Origin: an uncultured Eubacteriales bacterium
GTDB lineage: Bacteria; Bacillota; Clostridia; Lachnospirales; Lachnospiraceae
NCBI GenBank assembly: GCA_900557175.1
Contig: USSL01000101.1
Coordinates: 1-6,490, forward strand
DNA length: 6,490 nt
Direction: 5' to 3'
Shown here: piece by piece, positions 1 through 6,490 of the stretch
How positions within the stretch are numbered: position 1 is the first letter of the stretch
Layout of the letters: every line of letters starts with the position of its first letter
Made by a program: the position numbers and the translations under genes
Notes under the pieces: model-generated
Database searches by the model: none
What the model was told of the DNA's origin: nothing
The model's input: only the letters and a program-made list of their open reading frames with translations

Positions 1-287
1 ATGCCATTGAGGCGGTCAGCCAGCTTTCGGATGCTGACAGGCGCTGTATCAGTGTCAAGGGGCGTGAAGATCGTGGAATGTTTGTTGTACATATTGAAAA
101 TTTTTATGAAGGCAGCCTTTCCTTTGATAACGGGCTTCCAAAGACGACAAAAAAAGATAAGCGTTATCATGGCTTTGGTATGAAAAGTATACGTATGATT
201 ACAGAAAAATATCATGGTTATTTTAAGGTCAAGGCAGAGAACGGTCTTTTTATATTGAATATTTTGATTCAGCTGCCTTCAAAATAA
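1..287 (+). CDS. C-terminal fragment of a GHKL-type sensor histidine kinase (5' end outside window)
   Basis: The reading frame is open from position 3 to a TAA at 285-287, about 94 codons. It begins AIEA; the two bases before it are AT, so an upstream A would make NAIEA, the N-box of the GHKL ATPase fold. Further on comes a segment FDNGLPKTTK, followed by HGFGMKSIRMITEKYHG, the glycine-rich box and following helix typical of AgrC/VirS-like kinases of Gram-positive bacteria. The fragment ends on strands of the ATP-binding fold (FKVKAENGLFILNILIQL), so the natural C terminus is present. Such kinases normally have several membrane helices N-terminally and act with a LytTR-type response regulator; neither is visible here. 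The ATG at 156 of the pattern (M26, position 78) is internal to the domain and is not the real start. The gene lies 132 bases upstream of the GH3 gene in the same direction. A role in controlling the glycosidase genes is possible but is only inferred from position. Confidence 0.88.
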   Translation, partial: AIEAVSQLSDADRRCISVKGREDRGMFVVHIENFYEGSLSFDNGLPKTTKKDKRYHGFGMKSIRMITEKYHGYFKVKAENGLFILNILIQLPSK

Positions 288-376
288 ACGGATTTTTGAT
301 TTTGTATTTACAAAGATGTGCATTTCAGGACGTAAAAAAGACAGTTTAGGAAGATTGCCTTGTGGGAATGTAAAGT

Positions 377-401
377 TTTTGTTAACCTCTTTTTAACAAA
401 A
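377..401. promoter_or_regulatory. AT-rich perfect inverted repeat upstream of the GH3 gene (candidate operator)
   Basis: The arms TTTTGTTAA (377-385) and TTAACAAAA (393-401) are exact reverse complements of nine bases, separated by the seven bases CCTCTTT. The element ends four bases before the ribosome binding site AGAGGAGG (406-413) of the GH3 gene. It has almost no GC in the stem and no following T-run, so it is not a convincing terminator. Spaced dyads in this position are commonly regulator binding sites, which would block transcription or translation of the downstream gene. The cognate regulator is not in the window and I do not recognise the motif. It could also be a chance dyad in AT-rich DNA. 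Confidence 0.4.
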
Positions 402-419
402 CGATAGAGGAGGAAAAAC

Positions 420-3400
420 ATGAAAAAGACAAATGTATGGCGTGGTGTGAGCATGGCTTCAGCCTCACTTTTGACGGTTTCATTGCTGGCAGGCAATATT
501 CTTGAAACATACCGCACATCGGTAGATGCGTTTGTGGGAACACGCAGTCAGAAAACAGTGACTGAAAGCTCTGATAACGAGGAAGACAGCTGGAATTATA
601 AGTCAGAGTTTAAGACGGCAAAGGAGGCTTATGAAGGATTTCAGGAGTATGCGATCCGCTCGTCACAGGAAACATATGCATTGCTTAAAAATGAAAATGA
701 TGCACTTCCGCTTGCAAAGGATGCCAAAATTACAATGTTCGGCATGAGAAGCTATGCGCCTGTGTATGGCAATAATGGCGGCAGCGTACCGGACGGTAAA
801 TCAACTGTGCAGATTTTTGATGCTTTTACAGAACGTGGCTTTCAGCTGAATCCGTCAATGCTCGCGGCCTATGAAAAGTTTTTTGAAGGTAAGGAATGGA
901 CGACACCGCAGTTTGGCGGCGGTATACTTCCGGCTTATGCGGAGGTGACAGCATACGATGATCCGTGTGAACTTGAAAAATTAAATCTTGATTATAATTC
1001 AGAATATACGCAGTATGGCGATGCTGCCATTGTTGTTGTCGGCCGTGTCGGCGGTGAAGGCGGCGACGGCTATTATCCGGGAGAGGCCGGCAGGGCAGAC
1101 GGCGTTGAGACAGTGACAGGAAATATTTTAAGCTTAAGTAATGAAGAAATGGAGATTATCGAGGAGGCAAAGGCTAATTTTGATAAAGTGATTGTGCTCG
1201 TCAATGCGACAAATCCGATGGAGCTTGGAAATCTTCAGGAAGATCCTGAAATTGACGCGATTATGTGGATCGGCTATCCGGGTGCGTACGGTTTTTATGG
1301 TGTGGCCGATGTTTTAAACGGCACGGTGTCTCCGTCAGCTCATCTTGGTGATACATTTGCAAAGAATAGTGCGCTTGCTCCGGCAATGGCAAATTACGGA
1401 AATATTCCGTGGGAAAATGCCGGTGAGTTTTCAGAAACGGCAAGTGTCAATTCGTATTTGATTGAGGCAGAGGGTATTTATGCCGGTTATCGTTATTATG
1501 AGACAAGATATGCGGATATCGTGCTCGGAAACGGCGGCAGTGATGCTTCGGCAGGCACTTATGCCAATGCGGATGGTACTGTGGCTTCAGAGGACGGTAC
1601 ATGGGATTACGCCAATGAGGTTGTGTATCCTTTCGGTTATGGTCTGTCTTATACAGAATTTGAGCAGACATTGGATTCTGTTGAAATTTTAGGAACAAAA
1701 GAAACAGCAACGGTAACAGTGACAACAAAGAATACGGGTGATGTGGCAGGAAAGGCGGTTGTACAGCTTTATGCTTCGGCACCGTACACAGATTATGATA
1801 AAGAAAACCATATTGAAAAAGCAGCTGTACAGCTGATGGATTTTGAAAAGACTGAAACGCTTGAACCGGGTGAAAGTCAGACAATTACAATGGAAGTTGA
1901 TATGTCAAATCTTGCAAGCTATGATTCAGAAAATGCAAAGACATATATTGTAGATCCGGGAACATATTATTTTGCCATCGGTGATGACGCCCATGATGCT
2001 TTAAATAATATTCTGGCAGCACAGGGAAAGACGACAAAAGACGGGATGACTGAAGAAGGTGATGAGGCTCAGACTTATGAATGGACATGGGACGGCGAGG
2101 TTGATGCCGAAACGTTTTCAGTCAGCAAAAATGGTACTGAAATTACAAATGCGCTCTCAGAGGGCGATTATGCAATGGATATCAATGCTTTTATGCCGGA
2201 TACAGTGACTTATCTTTCAAGAAGCGACTGGGACGGCACATTTCCGGAAACATATTCAGGCTTAAGTGCCAATGAGCAGCTTTCAAAGCTTTTGGGCAAT
2301 GATATTATTGAACTTAAAACAGATGACGATGTGTCTGATCTTGTGTTTGGCGATACAACAAGCACACTGACGCTCAATGATTTAAAAGGTGCGGATTTTG
2401 ATGATCCGAGATGGGAAGAACTTGTCAATAAAGTTACTGTACAGGAATTTCTTGATTTTGCAGCCAATGCTTTTCACAATATCGCGGCAATTCCGTCCGT
2501 CGGTTTAATGCAGTATGCGGCAGATGACGGCCCGAACGGTTCAGACTCTCATTATCTGACAGAAGGCCAGTATCAGGGACAGCCATATGAGGATGCACAA
2601 GAGTATGATTATGCGACGCGTGTATCGGTAACGCCTCAGAATATTGCCTACAGCTGGAATAAAGAGCTGTCCTATGAGTTTGGCGAAACGGTTCTTGGCG
2701 AAAGTACACTTGTGTTAAATCTTCCAATTATCATCGGACCGGGTATGAATATTCATCGCCATGCTTATAATTCCCGCGGAGCGGAATATTATTCGGAGGA
2801 TCCGATTTTAACAGGTTATATTGGAAGTGCGGTCGTACAGGGCGCGCAGTCGAAGGGTACTTTAGTCAATATTAAACATGCGGCATTTAACGATCAGGAA
2901 ATCAATCGTTCAGGTATTGCTATATTTATGAATGAGCAGAAAGCCCGTGAACTTGAGCTTCGCGGTCTTCAGCAGGCATTTGAGGCCAATGGAAAACCGG
3001 CGTCATTTACAGAAGATGAAACGAAGGCAGAAACATATACAGAAGGTGCGCTTGGCGTTATGAGTTCATATAACCGCATCGGTGCAGTCGCATCGAGTGC
3101 CAATGTCGGCGTTCAGCAACAGATTATGCGTGGTGAGTGGGGCTTTAAGGGTTACAATGTGACAGATTTTACAGGTGTTGCCTTAAAGGCTTCTCCGAAA
3201 GAATCTATTCTTGCAGGTACGACAGCTTTCTGCGGCTTCGGTGTTTCAGAGGAGATTACTTACTGGAATCCGGAAGCTTTAAGCGGCGACAGACAGATGC
3301 TTCTTGCAATCAAGGAAAATATCCATTATCTCTTATATGCGCTTTCACATAGTGCGGCAATGAATGGCGTTAATGCAACGACACATACCGTTGATGTGAT

Positions 3401-3521
3401 GACATGGTGGAGAGCTGCTTACCTGTCCGGTATCGGCGTATTTGCAGTACTGACAGTTGTAAGCCTTGCAGGCACAGGCTTGAGCCGCCGGAAAAAATCA
3501 GATAAAAGCGAGGAGAATTGA
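420..3521 (+). CDS. Membrane-anchored glycoside hydrolase family 3 protein with permuted domain order (beta-glucosidase-like)
   Basis: A retaining exo-acting beta-glycosidase by family; beta-glucosidase is the most likely type but the substrate is not determined. The start is set by AGAGGAGG six bases before the ATG. Domain order is reversed compared with most GH3 enzymes. The domain normally C-terminal lies first (about residues 65-410, with GGEGGDGYYPGE at 211-222 and PFGYGLSYTEF at 404-414). A fibronectin-III-like domain follows (about 415-522), then a linker (about 530-660), then the catalytic barrel (about 660-935). Barrel motifs are DGPNG (703-707), GPGMNIHR (773-780), EYYSEDP (789-795), KHAAFNDQE (819-827), MSSYNRIG (881-888) and GFKGYNVTDF, in which D916 is the expected nucleophile. 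E213 is the best candidate acid/base. The Arg usually seen in DGPxGxR is Asp709 here. A hydrophobic segment at about 8-27 has no good cleavage site after it. A second at about 997-1019 is followed by RRKK, so the chain is probably held at the outer membrane face at both ends. The same reversed order is known in Ruminococcus and Butyrivibrio beta-glucosidases. Confidence 0.93.
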   Translation: MKKTNVWRGVSMASASLLTVSLLAGNILETYRTSVDAFVGTRSQKTVTESSDNEEDSWNYKSEFKTAKEAYEGFQEYAIRSSQETYALLKNENDALPLAKDAKITMFGMRSYAPVYGNNGGSVPDGKSTVQIFDAFTERGFQLNPSMLAAYEKFFEGKEWTTPQFGGGILPAYAEVTAYDDPCELEKLNLDYNSEYTQYGDAAIVVVGRVGGEGGDGYYPGEAGRADGVETVTGNILSLSNEEMEIIEEAKANFDKVIVLVNATNPMELGNLQEDPEIDAIMWIGYPGAYGFYGVADVLNGTVSPSAHLGDTFAKNSALAPAMANYGNIPWENAGEFSETASVNSYLIEAEGIYAGYRYYETRYADIVLGNGGSDASAGTYANADGTVASEDGTWDYANEVVYPFGYGLSYTEFEQTLDSVEILGTKETATVTVTTKNTGDVAGKAVVQLYASAPYTDYDKENHIEKAAVQLMDFEKTETLEPGESQTITMEVDMSNLASYDSENAKTYIVDPGTYYFAIGDDAHDALNNILAAQGKTTKDGMTEEGDEAQTYEWTWDGEVDAETFSVSKNGTEITNALSEGDYAMDINAFMPDTVTYLSRSDWDGTFPETYSGLSANEQLSKLLGNDIIELKTDDDVSDLVFGDTTSTLTLNDLKGADFDDPRWEELVNKVTVQEFLDFAANAFHNIAAIPSVGLMQYAADDGPNGSDSHYLTEGQYQGQPYEDAQEYDYATRVSVTPQNIAYSWNKELSYEFGETVLGESTLVLNLPIIIGPGMNIHRHAYNSRGAEYYSEDPILTGYIGSAVVQGAQSKGTLVNIKHAAFNDQEINRSGIAIFMNEQKARELELRGLQQAFEANGKPASFTEDETKAETYTEGALGVMSSYNRIGAVASSANVGVQQQIMRGEWGFKGYNVTDFTGVALKASPKESILAGTTAFCGFGVSEEITYWNPEALSGDRQMLLAIKENIHYLLYALSHSAAMNGVNATTHTVDVMTWWRAAYLSGIGVFAVLTVVSLAGTGLSRRKKSDKSEEN

Positions 3522-3522
3522 T

Positions 3523-3954
3523 ATGAGCAAACAGTGTGAAAAATCCTTTAAAGTGCTTGGCTTTGCAGCAATCTGTGCGCTGGCCGGACTGATTGTCTAT
3601 ATAGTAACTTCTGTCACCGGTTATCTGGCGGCTTCGCCGGTAAATATCTTTCCGATGGTGGCAGGCGCCGCGGCGGTCGTATTCATGGCTGTCATCGTAT
3701 TGATGGGAGCAAAGCTTTCCGGTACGGCAGTTGATGTGATGATGCTGTTTTCGATTGTACTGCTTTTATACAGCTTCTATGAATTTGTCATCGGACGTGT
3801 TTCGCTGGCAGCGGATGTTTACTTTATCCCCGTAAACTATCCGGCATCAGAGGCGACGGCATTGCATATTTCACTTGCAGGCATCGCGCTTTATGTCATT
3901 GCAGATATTGCAGTTATTGTGGCAGCGTTTATGAAACGCGCCGACGAGAGATAA
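3523..3954 (+). CDS. Small four-helix integral membrane protein of unknown function
   Basis: I do not recognise a named family. The 143-residue product has four hydrophobic stretches at about residues 9-33, 44-63, 67-90 and 112-136. Its N terminus (MSKQCEKSFK) and C terminus (MKRADER) are short and charged, consistent with both ends facing the cytoplasm. The longest extra-membrane segment is the loop at about 91-111 between helices three and four (GRVSLAADVYFIPVNYPASE), expected on the outside with this topology. The start is supported by AGGAG at 3511-3515, inside the last codons of the GH3 gene and seven bases before the ATG. Only one base separates the GH3 stop (TGA, 3519-3521) from this ATG, so translation is probably coupled. 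That tight arrangement suggests a role connected to the anchored GH3 protein, for example as membrane partner or assembly factor, but no motif shows a transporter or enzyme function. Confidence 0.85.
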   Translation: MSKQCEKSFKVLGFAAICALAGLIVYIVTSVTGYLAASPVNIFPMVAGAAAVVFMAVIVLMGAKLSGTAVDVMMLFSIVLLLYSFYEFVIGRVSLAADVYFIPVNYPASEATALHISLAGIALYVIADIAVIVAAFMKRADER

Positions 3955-3965
3955 GAGCGGTACAA

Positions 3966-4006
3966 TTTAACCCACCAATGGGCGTATGCCCTGCGGTGGG
4001 TTTAAT
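3966..4006. terminator. GC-rich hairpin between the membrane protein and GH2 genes (weak or partial terminator)
   Basis: The outer stem pairs AACCCACC (3969-3976) with GGTGGGTT (3995-4002). A T-T mismatch (3968/4003) and three further pairs extend its base to 3965-3967/4004-4006. Across a 3x3 internal loop, an inner stem pairs GGGC (3980-3983) with GCCC (3988-3991) around the loop GTAT. The tract after the stem is TTTAATAAAT, a poor U-run, so termination on the plus strand may be incomplete. It lies 12 bases after the stop of the four-helix protein gene and ends 12 bases before the GH2 ribosome binding site. No clear promoter fits between it and the GH2 gene, so readthrough with reduced downstream expression, or an mRNA processing or stability role, is as likely as full termination. 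Confidence 0.6.
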
Positions 4007-4029
4007 AAATCACAGAAAAGAGGCGGAAC

Positions 4030-6471
4030 ATGAAGGCAATTCCTTGGAACACAGACTGGTATTTTGCCCGTCTTGGCGATGAAGAAAATAAAAAAGCAGT
4101 GACACTGCCCCACGATGCTATGCTTGCAGAAAAAAAGAGCCCGACAGCGGCAGGCGGAACAAACACAGGCTGGTATGAGGGCTTTGACTATATTTATGAA
4201 AAGAAAATCCCCGCAGATCATACTTATGCGGGCAAAACGGTGCTCCTTGAATTTGAGGGTGTTTACCGCAATGCTGAGGTGTGGGCCGACGATAAAAAGT
4301 TAAGCTTCAGACCTTACGGCTATACAAACTTTTATGTCGATATGACAGAAATTTTTGCAGATCAAAAAGCGCACACGGTGCGTGTGATTGCGAGAAATGC
4401 AGATCAGCCAAACAGCCGCTGGTATTCCGGCGCAGGTATTTACAGACCGGTGACGCTTTGGATCGGTGAAGAAAAATATATTCCGGTGAACGGTGTTTGT
4501 ATTACTACATTGTCTGCAGATCCGGCCGAGATAAAAGTTGATATTACAACTAATTGCGGCGGTATGGCACAGGCAGAGATTTTAGATGAAGAAAATAGGA
4601 TTGTTTCCTTTCAAAATGTTAAATGCGGCGAAAATATGCCGGCCACAGTTTTTTTTACGATACCAGAGGCACAGCTGTGGAGTGTGGATACGCCGCATAT
4701 GTATACATGCCGTGTCACCTTCGGCAATGATGTTGTGTGCGAACCTTTTGGTATCCGTACTATTTCATGGGGGCGTGACGGTTTTAAAATAAACGGTAAA
4801 CGACTCGTCCTTCTCGGCGCCTGTGTCCATCATGATAACGGCCTTTTGGGAGCACGCTGTGATGAAGATGCGATTGAGAGAAAGGTGCGTATTTTAAAGG
4901 AAAACGGCTATAATGCGCTGCGCAGTGCCCATAATCCTTGTTCAAAAGCATTTTTAAATGCGTGTGACAGGCAGGGAATGCTTGTGCTGGACGAATATAT
5001 CGATCATTGGTACATTCATAAGACAGAGTATGATTATGTGGATTATTTTAAAAAATGGTGGAAAAAGGATTTGGCGGATATGGTTTCAAAAGATTACAAT
5101 CATCCGTGTGTGGTGATGTATTCCACCGGTAATGAGGTCAGCGAGACGGCTCAGAAAAAGGGGATTGCGCTGACAAAAAAGATGACAGAATATTTGCATA
5201 GTCTTGATCAAACGCGGCCGGTGACATGCGGCGTCAATATTTTCTTTAATTTTTTAAGCTCTATTGGTTTTGGTGTGTACAGTGATAAGAAAGCTAAAAA
5301 GGAGGCTGAGGCGGCACAAAAAGCTGTGGCTTCGGGAAAGATGCCAAAGAAAAAGGCTGTCGGCAGTCAGTTTTTTAATAATCTTGCAGGACTTTTAGGT
5401 GATGAGTTCATGAAGCGCGGTGCAACGCTGCATGGCTGTGATGTCAAAACGAGAGATGCTTTTGCAAATATGGATATTGCCGGATATAATTACGGTATTT
5501 ACAGATACGGCCGTGATTTAAAAAAATATCCGGAGCGCCTTATTTTGGGCAGTGAAACATTTTGTAATGATGCTTACAGATTTTATGAGATGGCAAAAAA
5601 TAATCCGCGGATGATCGGCGATTTTGTGTGGGCAGGCATGGATTATCTTGGTGAGGTCATGGTCGGTTCATGGGAATATGATGATTATGCCAAAAATTTT
5701 GACGGCGGATTAGGCTGGGTATCGGCAGGATCGGGCCGTATTGATCTGACCGGGAAACCGCTCTGCGAGGCGCTCTATACAAAAGTTGCTTTTGAGAAGG
5801 CGGCCGGTCCGTATATCGGCGTGCGCCCGGTTAATCACACAGGGGATAAGCACAGCCCATCGGCATGGAAGATGTCTAATGCCATTGAGAGCTGGAGCTT
5901 TGACGGCTGTGACGGTCAAAAAGCAGAGGTTGAAGTTTATGCGCGTGCAGCCCGTGTTGACTTGTTTGTCAATGACAGAAAAGTCGGCAGCCGGCAGCTT
6001 AAAAAAGATTGTATTGCCCGTTTTACATGCCTGTATGAGCACGGTGAAATCAGAGCTGAGGCTTATGATCAGGACGGACAAAAAATAGGCACCCATACAT
6101 TAAAAAGTGCCGGAAAAGAAATCTGTATCACAGCCGTGCCGGAGAGCCGCAGTGTGCGGCGAGGGCATCTTCTTTATGTCCGTTTAAAATATACAGACGG
6201 GAACGGTGTAACAAAACCACTGTGCAGAGGGCTTTTAACGGCGGAAGTTTCCGGCGGCATACTGGAAGGCTTCGGCAATGCCTGCCCTTACAATGAGCGG
6301 GGCTATACGGGCACTCAGACGGAAACTTATTACGGTGAGGCGCTTGCGATCATACGCGCAGGCGAAAATGATACGGTGCGCCTTTGTGTGTCGGACGGTG
6401 TCCGCAAAACGAGTGTTGAAGTACCTGTGACTAAAAATCATCAAACCGGGGAGGCAGTATGGAAACGATAA
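4030..6471 (+). CDS. Cytoplasmic glycoside hydrolase family 2 enzyme, beta-galactosidase-like
   Basis: A retaining exo-beta-glycosidase; beta-galactosidase is the best guess from overall architecture, but GH2 also includes glucuronidases and mannosidases. The N-terminal sugar-binding jelly roll spans about residues 1-148 (LPHDAML at 26-32, FEGVYRNAEVW at 75-85, SRWYSGAGIYRP at 129-140). An immunoglobulin-like domain covers about 150-245. The TIM barrel runs from about 248 to 590, with GACVHHDNG (263-271), RSAHNP (298-303), NHPCVVMYSTGNE (357-369) and ILGSETF (505-511). E369 is the expected acid/base and E509 the nucleophile. A DUF4982-like beta domain (about 615-690) and a C-terminal Ig-like domain (about 696-800, including GFGNACP and YYGEALAIIR) follow, as in long clostridial and Bacteroides GH2 enzymes. 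A Lys/Ala-rich stretch at about 418-445 interrupts the barrel. There is no signal peptide, and 21 cysteines fit a cytoplasmic location. AGAGG at 4019-4023 lies six bases before the ATG. No residues resembling the NxK glucuronate-recognition motif were found, which argues weakly against beta-glucuronidase. Confidence 0.93.
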   Translation: MKAIPWNTDWYFARLGDEENKKAVTLPHDAMLAEKKSPTAAGGTNTGWYEGFDYIYEKKIPADHTYAGKTVLLEFEGVYRNAEVWADDKKLSFRPYGYTNFYVDMTEIFADQKAHTVRVIARNADQPNSRWYSGAGIYRPVTLWIGEEKYIPVNGVCITTLSADPAEIKVDITTNCGGMAQAEILDEENRIVSFQNVKCGENMPATVFFTIPEAQLWSVDTPHMYTCRVTFGNDVVCEPFGIRTISWGRDGFKINGKRLVLLGACVHHDNGLLGARCDEDAIERKVRILKENGYNALRSAHNPCSKAFLNACDRQGMLVLDEYIDHWYIHKTEYDYVDYFKKWWKKDLADMVSKDYNHPCVVMYSTGNEVSETAQKKGIALTKKMTEYLHSLDQTRPVTCGVNIFFNFLSSIGFGVYSDKKAKKEAEAAQKAVASGKMPKKKAVGSQFFNNLAGLLGDEFMKRGATLHGCDVKTRDAFANMDIAGYNYGIYRYGRDLKKYPERLILGSETFCNDAYRFYEMAKNNPRMIGDFVWAGMDYLGEVMVGSWEYDDYAKNFDGGLGWVSAGSGRIDLTGKPLCEALYTKVAFEKAAGPYIGVRPVNHTGDKHSPSAWKMSNAIESWSFDGCDGQKAEVEVYARAARVDLFVNDRKVGSRQLKKDCIARFTCLYEHGEIRAEAYDQDGQKIGTHTLKSAGKEICITAVPESRSVRRGHLLYVRLKYTDGNGVTKPLCRGLLTAEVSGGILEGFGNACPYNERGYTGTQTETYYGEALAIIRAGENDTVRLCVSDGVRKTSVEVPVTKNHQTGEAVWKR
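6448..6454 (+). promoter_or_regulatory. Ribosome binding site within the GH2 3' end, setting the start of the next gene
   Basis: GGGGAGG lies four bases before the ATG at 6459 and inside the last codons of the GH2 gene. It is the main reason for calling a new gene start here rather than a chance ATG. The short spacer and overlap with the GH2 frame point to translational coupling. Confidence 0.65.
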
Positions 6472-6490
6472 AGAAACATTGGATAAATTT
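6459..6490 (+). CDS. Start of a further gene, cut by the window end (product unknown)
   Basis: Ten full codons are visible (METIKKHWIN, then a partial codon TT) in a frame different from the GH2 gene, overlapping its end by 13 bases (6459-6471). The strong ribosome binding site GGGGAGG and the overlap support a real co-translated gene in the same operon. A basic start followed by hydrophobic residues would suit a membrane protein or another enzyme, but too little is present to name a product. Confidence 0.6.
   Translation, partial: METIKKHWIN

Noticed and set aside
1..183. 60-codon plus-strand frame starting at position 1
   Set aside because: The overlapping frame from position 3 carries the GHKL kinase motifs; this one is an out-of-frame shadow.
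307..338. Possible promoter: TTTACA (307-312) with TAAAAA (333-338)
   Set aside because: The -35-like box is good but the spacer is 20 bases and the -10 match is weak; no well-spaced pair was found in 288-419, so no promoter is called although one is likely in this gap.
377..401. The inverted repeat as an intrinsic terminator for the kinase gene
   Set aside because: The stem is nearly all A-T pairs and is followed by ACGATAG rather than a T-run.
1447..1884. 145-codon open frame on the minus strand
   Set aside because: It lies wholly inside the well-supported GH3 gene, has a low-complexity His/Pro/Leu-rich product and no matching family features; it is an antisense shadow.
3967..4221. 84-codon minus-strand frame across the hairpin and the GH2 start
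   Set aside because: It reads through the hairpin and into the conserved GH2 N terminus, with no sign of coding on that strand.
5710..6096. 128-codon open frame on the minus strand and an overlapping 100-codon plus-strand frame at 5786-6088
   Set aside because: Both lie inside the GH2 gene whose domains are intact there, and neither product shows recognisable motifs.
1..6490. CRISPR arrays, tRNA or rRNA genes, insertion sequences
   Set aside because: No spaced direct repeats, cloverleaf-like sequence, rRNA-like stretches or transposase frames were seen; nearly the whole window is occupied by the listed genes.

Overview
All genes in this window lie on the plus strand. They look like part of a carbohydrate-utilisation locus from a low-to-mid GC Firmicute, most likely a gut-type member of the Clostridia (Lachnospiraceae-like). 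This placement is inferred from strong AGGAGG-type ribosome binding sites, codon use, and the protein types present: a GHKL-type sensor kinase tail, a glycoside hydrolase family 3 (GH3) protein with reversed domain order, and a GH2 enzyme with extra C-terminal domains. No sequence search was possible.

Layout: (1) positions 1-287 hold the last ~95 codons of a sensor histidine kinase (GHKL ATPase domain), cut by the window edge. (2) 288-419 is a 132-base intergenic gap with an AT-rich perfect 9-bp inverted repeat (377-401) just before the next ribosome binding site. (3) 420-3521 encodes a 1033-residue GH3 protein in which the usual C-terminal domain and fibronectin-III-like domain come first and the catalytic barrel comes last, with a hydrophobic segment near each terminus. 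(4) 3523-3954 encodes a 143-residue protein with four predicted membrane segments, starting one base after the GH3 stop. (5) 3966-4006 is a GC-rich hairpin with a poor U-tract. (6) 4030-6471 encodes an 813-residue GH2 enzyme (beta-galactosidase-like) with no signal peptide. (7) 6459-6490 is the start of a further gene that overlaps the GH2 end by 13 bases.

Working model (inference): the GH3 protein is held at the outer face of the membrane, perhaps together with its four-helix partner, and trims beta-linked oligosaccharides. Products entering the cell are then cleaved by the cytoplasmic GH2 enzyme. Cysteine content supports different compartments: 2 in the GH3 protein against 21 in the GH2 protein. 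The upstream kinase could belong to a regulatory system controlling the locus, but it may equally be an unrelated neighbour. Substrate and linkage cannot be fixed from the sequence.

Most individual parts belong to known families. The least explained elements are the doubly anchored permuted GH3 with its coupled four-TM partner, and the inverted repeat in front of it.
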